Positions 57,360 through 64,000 of a DNA stretch of 64,000 nucleotides are shown in pieces; position 1 is the first letter of the stretch, and each line of letters begins with the position of its first letter. The notes below the pieces were generated by a model, which saw only the letters and a list, made by a program, of their open reading frames with translations, was not told the DNA's origin and ran no database searches. A program made the position numbers and the translations under genes. Source of the DNA: Balamuthia mandrillaris (lineage: Eukaryota; Discosea; Longamoebia; Balamuthiidae); the NCBI GenBank assembly GCA_031835245.1, contig JAVKOQ010000113.1:62001-126000 (forward strand), given 5' to 3'.

Positions 57360-57970
57360 GCAAGAAGAGGATCCTTTCTGTTATTTATTTATTTTTATTG
57401 TATTTAATTATTATTATTTAAACCGAAGAAAGTTTTTGCTTTATCCTCCGCGTAAGAGCAACATGCAACAGCAACAAACCCCAAGCTACGTCGCTCCACC
57501 TCTAGGGTACCTCCCACGCCGTGCTCCGGATGAAAGAAACCAGCATAACACATAGCAGAACACCACCACTCACCAGGCGACAACGCGAAACGCTAGGTAT
57601 ATGCTGCAACTCGTAGAGGACGGAGACCACCCCATGAGAGACGCCGCGACCGAAGAGCAAAAGTGAAGAAACAACAAAACCAACCGTTTCCTAACAAAAA
57701 AATTTCAAGACTTGTATCTCTCTGCTGCATGTATGTTTTCTTGTTTTATTTGATTGAGGAAAGTAACTGAACCCACTTTCTTGCTTTTCCTCCAGCCGTC
57801 ACCGATAAGGAATACTCCGCGCGGGACATACAATACAGAGCCGGCAAGGGTGTTTGTACAATGGAGACGATTGCACGAAGAGAAACACCCTTGGAAAGGG
57901 TGGGCTGATACCAACGGCGTGCAAAGCATTGAGCTTTACGATTGCACCTCACAAAATGGCGGCAATCACT
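57360..57970. other. Region with short unassigned open frames
   Basis: It contains a 29-residue frame from ATG 57463 (MQQQQTPSYVAPPLGYLPRR), a 21-codon frame 57601-57666, and a 72-residue frame ending at 57972 preceded by a good acceptor-like TTTTCCTCCAG. Composition of the first and third is coding-like, but I could not join them in phase. They may be parts of one small gene; none is called. Confidence 0.25.
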
Positions 57971-58050
57971 GAAAAGAAACGGCAAGGGAAACAAGGACAG
58001 CAAACAAGTCCCTGCGCTTCTCTGCCACTTTTTAGCGGGAAAACTCGCCA
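57971..58050 (+). repeat. Dispersed 80-base element, copy 2 (upstream of F-box/GCPW gene 3)
   Basis: It shares the core GAAAAGAAACGGCAAGGGA, GTCCCTGCGC, CTGC-ACTTT and AGCGGGAAAA with 44345-44428. The end TTTAGCGGGAAAA matches an E2F/DP-type site (GCGGGAAA). It lies about 140 bases before the start codon of the next gene. Confidence 0.65.
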
Positions 58051-58189
58051 GTTTTTATTTTTCTTCAGAGAAGAATGAAAGAAGAAGTAGAAGCAAGCAT
58101 GAAGAGGAGAAGAAGCCCTTAGGGGGTCACCTCTTTTCATTTTTTCGATTATTGAGAAAAGCACAAACGAATAGACTTGCTTGTGTTGG

Positions 58190-59200
58190 ATGAACTTCCT
58201 TCTTCCCGACGAATTGTTGTGCCTCGTGTTGGGCTATCTGGGTAACGGCAGGATAGCGCTGGCCGCGAGGACTTGCCGTCGCTGGTTTGCCTGCTGTCCT
58301 CCCGCCCTCCGCCACAAGCTTTCCACGGACGCGGCGTGCAGCAGTTTGACCATGTTGAGGTGGGCCTTGGCCAACGGCTACTCCATGGACGAGACTACAT
58401 GCGCCAAAGCTGCCCGACAAGGTCGATTGGAAGTGTTGCGGTGGGCCAGAAAGAAAGGCTGCCCTTGGAGCACGAAAACCTGCCGAGCAGCCGCTGCGGG
58501 AGGTCAGTTGGAGGTGCTGAAGTGGCTTCAACGTAAGGGATGCCCTTGGGATGCTGTGGCCTGCGCAGAGGCAGCTGGCAGAGGGAATTTGGAGCTGCTG
58601 AAATGGCTGCGAGGGCAAGGATGCCCTTGGGATGATTGGACTTGTCAATGGGCGGCACGCAACGGCCGTTTGGAGGTGTTGCGGTGGGTGGTGCCGAACG
58701 GATGCCCTGGGGTGGGTCTCATCTGCGACGAGGCGGCCCTCAACGGACACTTGGAGGTGCTCCAGTGGGCTCAGAAAACTGGGCTTGATCTCGGGGAGGA
58801 TGCCTGCACCTTTGCATCCATCAAAGGGCACATGGAAGTGCTGCAGTGGCTTTGGGCGCAAGGCTGCCCTTGGGACTCCTACATTTGCGCCTTTGCTGCC
58901 GGGAGAGGCAACTTGGACCTGCTTAAATGGGTCAGAGAACGAGGGTGCCCTTGGGATCATCGCACATGCAGCTTTGCCGCCAGCAAAGGGTATTGGGAGG
59001 TATTGAAGTGGGCTCGAGAGCAAGGCTGCCCTTGGGACGAAAGCACGTGTGCCTGTGCAGCGGCGAGAGGCGACTTGGCAATGTTGAAATGGCTGCGAGA
59101 CCAAGGATGCCGTTGGAGCCAAACAACCTGTTCATACGCGATTCAGCATGGCCATCAAGAAGTGTTGAAGTGGGCACAGGAGCATGGATGCCCTTCGTGA
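58190..59200 (+). CDS. F-box protein with ankyrin-like GCPW repeats, copy 3 (intact)
   Basis: Intronless, 336 residues. An F-box-like start (FLLPDELLCLVLGYL with ALAARTCRRWFACCP, residues 3-40) precedes about 10 repeats with the pattern GCPWDExTCxxAAxxGxLEVLKW. Two repeats vary at the GCPW core (GCPGVG, GLDLGED). Copy 1 keeps an intron between repeats, while copy 3 has none, so loss of the intron or retrocopying is possible. Predicted SCF adaptor, the repeats being the substrate-binding side. The start ATG 58190 is chosen because upstream codons lack ATG and the F-box begins directly. Confidence 0.85.
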   Translation: MNFLLPDELLCLVLGYLGNGRIALAARTCRRWFACCPPALRHKLSTDAACSSLTMLRWALANGYSMDETTCAKAARQGRLEVLRWARKKGCPWSTKTCRAAAAGGQLEVLKWLQRKGCPWDAVACAEAAGRGNLELLKWLRGQGCPWDDWTCQWAARNGRLEVLRWVVPNGCPGVGLICDEAALNGHLEVLQWAQKTGLDLGEDACTFASIKGHMEVLQWLWAQGCPWDSYICAFAAGRGNLDLLKWVRERGCPWDHRTCSFAASKGYWEVLKWAREQGCPWDESTCACAAARGDLAMLKWLRDQGCRWSQTTCSYAIQHGHQEVLKWAQEHGCPS

Positions 59201-59243
59201 GCTTTGTTGCTCTGTGTGTACATACTACATACAAAGAAAAAAA

Positions 59244-59441
59244 ATGGAGGATTTTTTACAATTCCTTCGCACCACCAACAACCCGACCAACACCACCACC
59301 ATTGGCCACCGGCGGTCACTTGCGACCACCGAGTCATCATTGTCGTCATCATCATCGTCCTCTGCAGCCACCCCGCTGCCATCATCTGCCGGTCTTCATC
59401 CAGCACGTAATGCGTCGTCTGTGCGGAAGAGGTTCGATTGA
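59244..59441 (+). CDS. Small hypothetical protein, 65 residues
   Basis: The frame starts MEDFLQFLRTTNNPTNTTT after a run of A and contains a Ser tract, ending SVRKRFD. It lies 43 bases beyond the F-box stop and 144 bases before the TKL kinase start. It may be a real small protein, an upstream frame of the kinase transcript, or chance. No family is recognised. Confidence 0.3.
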   Translation: MEDFLQFLRTTNNPTNTTTIGHRRSLATTESSLSSSSSSSAATPLPSSAGLHPARNASSVRKRFD

Positions 59442-59585
59442 TCGTGTGGAATCTCACCAATCAAAAATCAAAATTTCAATATTTGATCGTCGACAAAATT
59501 TCTTTGAACTCAGACTTACGTCAAATCCTGCACAAAATCTGCAAATAATCAGCACATCCTTGGTAGCGAAACAACAAGTAAACAG

Positions 59586-62500
59586 ATGGAGGAAGAGGTG
59601 TTGGGCACCTACGTTGACGCCGGCTTGGAGCATGAGCTTGCTTCTCCGGAGCATCACCTCCAAGGAGGAGGAGGAGAAGCATCCACCGAAGAAACTTATT
59701 CTTCCTCTTCTTCTTCTATGATTGGAACCTACGTGCAAGATTCTGAATTGTCGTTCTTGGAGACGAAAGAAGACGGGGCGGAGGAGGACGAGGACGACAC
59801 GACGGAGGAGGACGAGTCAGAGTCTGAAGCGGGGGATGAAGGACAAGAGTACTTGGAGATCGAGGAGGGAGCTATTGCAGCGAGCCAGCAGTTGCACCAA
59901 CAACGGCGCATCGCTTCAAAGGCATCTTCGTCTTCTCATCAAGTGGAGTCGTGGAACATTGACTTTGAGGACATTAAACTGCACGCCGTTTTGGGGTTCG
60001 CTCTTTTTGTTCTTTTGTGCTGTGCTCTCTCGCTCTCACTCTCTCTCTTCCTCTTCTTCTCTCTCTCTCTTGGGCTTACTGTTTCGCGTTTCGCTGCCTT
60101 TTGTACTTTTGTCATTTCTCGTCTTTCTCTGCTCTATTGCGTTCCTTTCATCGCTTCTCTACTTTCTCTTTCGTCGTTTCTCTTTCTCTTTCTCTTTCTC
60201 TTTCATCGTTTCTCTTTCTCTTTCTCTTTCGTCGTTTCTCTTTCTCTTTCTCTTTCTCTTTCGTCGTTTCTCTTTCTCTTTCTCTTTCGTCGTTTCTCTT
60301 TCTCTTTCTCTTTCTCTTTCTCTTTCTCTTTCTCTTTCGTCGTTTCTCTTTCTCTTTCTCTTTCTCTTTCTCTTTCTCTTTCTCTTTCTCTTTCTCTTTC
60401 TCTTTCTCTTTCTCTTTCTCTTTCTCTTCTTCCTTTCGTTCTAATCTCAAGTTTCTTTCTCGCATTTTTGGTGAAACACATCAGGAAAGGAGCATTTGGA
60501 AAAGTTTACAAAGGAACGCTATGGAAAACGGTTTGGCTGCTCCTCCTTTCTGTTGTGGTGTTCCCTATTTCTTATTTGTCCACCTTTGCTCTTGCTTCTT
60601 TCCGTTACTCTTTTCTTGTTTTTATTCTCATGTTGCTTTCCAAAAGGCAGTTGCTGTGAAGATGTTGCATCAGCAACATATGGGTCCAACTGCTTCAGAA
60701 GACTTTAAACGCGAAATCGACATTCTGACGTTCGTACCTCTTTCGCTCTCTCTCTCTCTCTCTCCATTTGCTTACTTTCTCTTCTAATACAATGAACCAA
60801 AGTAAACTACGACATCCGAATTGGTAAGCAAACAAAAAACAAGAAACTAGTGGGCGTTGTAACTCTTATCATTTCTTACCTACATCCGTGCCTCTTCTCT
60901 CTCTTCTGCAGTGTTTTATTTTTAGGAGCCTGTACTGAGAAAGAGTTGTGTCTTGGTACCTCTCTATTCGCTTTTCTGCTTTGTTTAAATCATTTTGTGC
61001 CTTCTTCTGTATGCTTGTTACTACTTCCTTCTCCTGCGCCAGCCTAACGTTATGTATTAAGTAATGGAATACATGGCATTGGGAAGTTTGCAACGACTGT
61101 TAGAGAAAGACTCTAAATCACTCGCCAGGGAACGCATTATCAGCATAGCGTTGGACATCGCTCAGGGCATGAACTATCTTCATTCAAGAAAACCACCCAT
61201 TGTTCATCGGTTCGCTTTATCTCTTTTCCAACTTCTCCCGACGCTTTTTTGTCTCTCCTTCTCTCTCTCTCTCTCTCAATCTCTCTCTTTCTCTCTCTCT
61301 GTCTCTGTCATTCTCTTTTATTCCTTGTCTTAAACATTTCTATTTTCCTTTTTAAAAAAGAGACTTGAAGAGTGGCAACATTTTAGTGAATGCCAATTGG
61401 ACAGCCAAAGTCGCTGACTTTGGTATATTTGTTACATTCTCTCATTTCTTTGTTTCATTCTTCTGACGACTACACTCTTGTTTATTAAAAAGGTTTATCT
61501 ATCCTCCTGGAGAAAGAGAAAAAGAGATCGTCTTCTTTCTGTACGTCGTTGCAGTGGAGAGCTCCTGAAGCTACAGTCAATTCTAACAATCCCAAAGAGG
61601 ACGTATTTAGTTATGGCATTCTGCTTTGGGTATCTACTTTTCTTTCCATTTTCTTCCCTTTGAACCAACCACGTTTACTCATTTTTATTTTTATATATAT
61701 CTGGATGTTATTAAGGAAATTGTAACAAGGTTCTCTCTCTTGCTCTCCATTTCTCTATTCCTGTTTATTGTCCTCTTCTCGTTATCTTCTCTGTCTTCTG
61801 TTCTTGATTTGTTGACAAGCTTACACGCTTTCTGTTTGTACTACTGTTATATCAGAAAAACGCCGTACCACAACATGTCGTTGCAAGAAATAGCAAGAGG
61901 AGTTCAACAAGGACTTCGACCCTCCATCCCTTCCTACTGTCCACCAAAGTTAAGCCAACTGATGCGCCGTTGTTGGGACACTGATCCAGCCAAACGTCCT
62001 ACTTTCGCTGACATCATAAAATATCTCAAAGAAGAGTTTCGTGAGTTTTTGAAGAAGAAGAACCTTCAAGATAAAGACTTGGTCGAAGGCTCGTTTCTCC
62101 TCTCTCGCTCTCCTTTTCCTCTCCTCTTTCTCCCTTTCTGTTTCTGTTTGTCTGATTGAAATTCTGGTCATACAACAGTGGTTTCGCTTCAAAAGAAAGC
62201 AGCTGATATAAGAAAAACGTTTGAGGAAAGAAGTAACAACCAGTTGTATTTGCCAGATAGAAGAAAGCACGTTACCATGCATGCTCGAGTCTCTTGTGCC
62301 ATGTTGGATTATGGTTAGTATTTATTTCCTTCTTCTTATTTTGTTGTTCTCTTTTCTTTACCCTCACTCTCTCTCTCATTTTCGCTCTATTCTCTCCCTC
62401 TCTCTCATATAGGAAACATGGAATGGGGCAAACGCCTCCTCATGGACACCATCTTCCCTCTCACCACGCAAGTAACCGACGGCGTCATCTTCCTTCGGGA

Positions 62501-63362
62501 CAACACCATCGGGAAGCTCTACCTCATCACCCTCTACAAAGAGTTAGAGGACATGTTAAAAGGAGAGATGGCAATTGCAGAGAATGCAGAACTGGCCGAG
62601 CAATTAGGCGCTCTCCTCTGCACGCCGTTGGTAAGGGAGCACATGGTTGTTGTGCACGCAGAGATGATGAGCGATGAGGAGTATGTCAAGAAAACCAAAC
62701 AGAGAGCGGAGGAAGAAGAGGCCAACAAGAAGAAGAAGCGGAAGATGATTAAAAAGAAGAAGCAAATGAAAATGAAGAAAGAAGATGAGCATAAAAAGAA
62801 AGGAACAGATGCAACGAAGAAGACAGGAGCCGAAAGCGAACAACAGAAGACAAATGATAAAAAAGAACAAACGGCAAGCAGCAAAAACAAGACCACAAAG
62901 AAGAAAAAGAAGAAGAGACAACGAACCGCATCAAACGTGGAAAACGGAGTAGGGATAGTGGGATACGCTCACACCTCCATCATCTACCTGCGCAAGGGAA
63001 CCTACGCTCGCTCTTTGGCCACTTTTGTGCTCAAGGTGGTGCCCAAGCTCAGGAAGTTAGATGGCTGGAAGGGCGTCATCATCTTCAGCTGCCCCAACAG
63101 CGGCAAAGTGTGGGTGGTCAACTTCTTCACCAGCAAGAAGAGCTTGAAGAGGATGGAGAGAAACGGCTGGGTCCACTTGGTGTGCCGAAAGATTGGGGCC
63201 GCCTTTGCCAGCATTCCTGTGACGGAGGCGGCCCGGGTGGATGGCTTGAAGCTGCCCGCGCGCGTGCCGATCATCACGCGGAAGCTTATCGTGAAGCACA
63301 AGCTGAAGCAGAAAGCAAAGCAAGTGGTTTCTGCTCATCACAAACAACAAGAAGAAAAATAG
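59586..63362 (+). CDS. Tyrosine-kinase-like (TKL) protein kinase with a basic C-terminal extension
   Basis: Twelve exons: 59586-59995, 60485-60530, 60647-60729, 60803-60823, 60912-60955, 61062-61209, 61361-61422, 61493-61629, 61716-61729, 61856-62040, 62179-62313 and 62413-63362; about 744 residues. The lead of 130 residues is acidic. The kinase domain has all key motifs: [19 protein letters not shown] (catalytic Lys), [44 protein letters not shown] and [14 protein letters not shown]. This pattern is typical of amoebozoan TKL kinases. After the domain come a helical part, a long Lys/Glu tract and an ordered C-terminal region ([37 protein letters not shown]) of unknown role. Exon 9 is only 14 bases. 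The donor at 62041 (GTGAGT) was chosen over reading on for 35 residues; this junction is the least certain. Confidence 0.85.
60165..60432. repeat. (CTTTCT)n microsatellite in TKL kinase intron 1
   Basis: A hexamer array of about 265 bases with regularly spaced TTTCGTCG interruptions, giving a higher-order pattern. Pyrimidine on the sense strand. Confidence 0.9.
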
Positions 63363-63425
63363 TTCAATAGCTGCACTGCCAATAACCTCCTTTTTTTTTT
63401 TCCTGCGTTCTCTCTCTCGTTCTTG

Positions 63426-63692
63426 TTAAACATCAACATTCTCTGCTGACGGGGAGGAGGAAGGAATCGTTTGCAGCTCCAGATCCAACGCATCTTCCCT
63501 GCTGGGTTTGTTTAATTCCTTGTAGCGCGTCTCCCTTTTCTTCTTCCGGTTCAAAAAGAAGCCAAAAAAGAACGGGGCGATGAACGTGTTGAGCAGCAGC
63601 GCCCAAATGGTCACGGAGAAGGTCAGCTCTCCCATGATACCTTTCTCCAATGCTTCCGTTGCCATCAAGAAGCCCAACTCACCTCTTCCCAT
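63426..63692 (-). CDS. C-terminal exon of a cation/proton antiporter (partial, runs off the window)
   Basis: Residues MGRGELGFLMATEALEKG and TIWALLLNTFIAPFFFGFFL match the end of CPA-type Na+(K+)/H+ antiporters, where G-x-RGE-x-x-F precedes the last two membrane helices. A basic stop-transfer cluster (NRKKKRE) and an acidic tail ending ENVDV follow. The exon is directly preceded on the minus strand by AAAG, a possible acceptor, and a whole transporter needs about 350 more residues, so the earlier exons lie beyond 64000. An exchanger of monovalent cations in a cell or organelle membrane is inferred. Confidence 0.7.
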   Translation of the reverse strand: MGRGELGFLMATEALEKGIMGELTFSVTIWALLLNTFIAPFFFGFFLNRKKKRETRYKELNKPSREDALDLELQTIPSSSPSAENVDV

Positions 63693-63734
63693 CTTTTTTT
63701 TTTTTTTTGTTATTTTGCTTAGTTTTAACGAAAG

Positions 63735-64000
63735 AAAAAGGAGTAAAGGAGAAGGAGAAGGAGAGGGAGAAGGAGAAGGAGAAGGAGAAGGAGAAGGAGA
63801 AGGAGAAGGAGAAGGAGAAGGAGAAGGAGAAGGAGAAGGAAAAGGAGAAGAGAAGGAGAAGGAGAAGGAGAAGGAGAAGGAGAAGGAGAAGGAGAAGAGA
63901 AGGAGAAGGAGAAGGAGAAGGAGAAGGAGAAGGAGAAGGAGAAGGAGAAGGAGAAGGAGAAGGAGAAGGAGAAGGAGAAGGAGAAGGAGAAGGAGAAGGA
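63735..64000. repeat. (GGAGAA)n microsatellite to the window edge
   Basis: About 260 bases of a hexamer GAGAAG array, continuing beyond the window, probably in an intron of the antiporter gene, whose sense strand would be pyrimidine-rich like other introns here. Confidence 0.9.

Noticed and set aside
57463-57972. A small spliced gene starting MQQQQTPSYV
   Set aside because: The pieces look coding by composition, but no donor/acceptor pair joins them in phase, so it was left as an unassigned region.

Overview
The window looks like gene-dense nuclear DNA from a protist, most likely an amoebozoan. Nearly every gene is split by short GT-AG introns (about 80-350 bases). The proteins are eukaryotic: SAR1, ALKBH7, PTPA, an Ariadne-type RBR ligase, an AGC kinase, a SLC25 carrier, a tyrosine-kinase-like (TKL) kinase, a KCTD-type BTB protein, a tweety-like membrane protein and an ARID2-like protein. 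F-box proteins with ankyrin-like 'GCPW' repeats, seen in free-living amoebae, occur three times. Balamuthia or a related discosean would fit, but the species is an inference. I found no rRNA or tRNA gene, CRISPR array, reverse transcriptase, integrase or capsid gene.

Layout. 0.5-10.4 kb: ARID2/Rsc9-like subunit (+), alpha/beta hydrolase (+), a 13-exon CIDE-N/RWD/RBR/Ariadne ligase (-), ALKBH7 (-). 11-19 kb: AGC kinase (-), SAR1 (-), MORN protein (+), Ras-type GTPase with a long tail (-). 19.4-23.4 kb: two tandem fucosyltransferase-like genes (-). 24.4-31 kb: a hypothetical gene (+), CCCH zinc finger protein (-), small acidic/Gly protein (+), mitochondrial carrier (+). 31.3-39.5 kb: two head-to-head pairs, APP1-like phosphatase (-)/FG-GAP protein (+) and PTPA (-)/JmjC protein (+). 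39.5-47 kb: a doubtful P/Q-rich gene (-), F-box/GCPW gene 1 (-), tweety-like (+), KCTD (+), two secreted Cys-rich paralogues (-). 47.8-59.2 kb: a Glu/Gln-tract protein (+), F-box protein (+), decayed F-box/GCPW copy (-), class I glutamine amidotransferase fused to ankyrins (+), another F-box protein (+), intact F-box/GCPW gene (+). 59.5-64 kb: TKL kinase (+) and the 3' end of a cation/proton antiporter (-).

The genes do not form one pathway. Themes are ubiquitin-ligase substrate selection (RBR, four to five F-box genes, KCTD), signalling (AGC, TKL, Ras-like, PTPA), secretion and glycosylation (SAR1, fucosyltransferases), and 2-oxoglutarate oxygenases (ALKBH7, JmjC). Microsatellites are abundant and strand-biased: the pyrimidine-rich strand is nearly always the sense strand of introns, while (GAA)n runs often follow stop codons of plus-strand genes. 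Several otherwise good genes carry one reading-frame break, which may be real or may be assembly error.

Exon limits were placed by eye from reading phase, GT-AG borders and protein-family fit, so single borders may be off.
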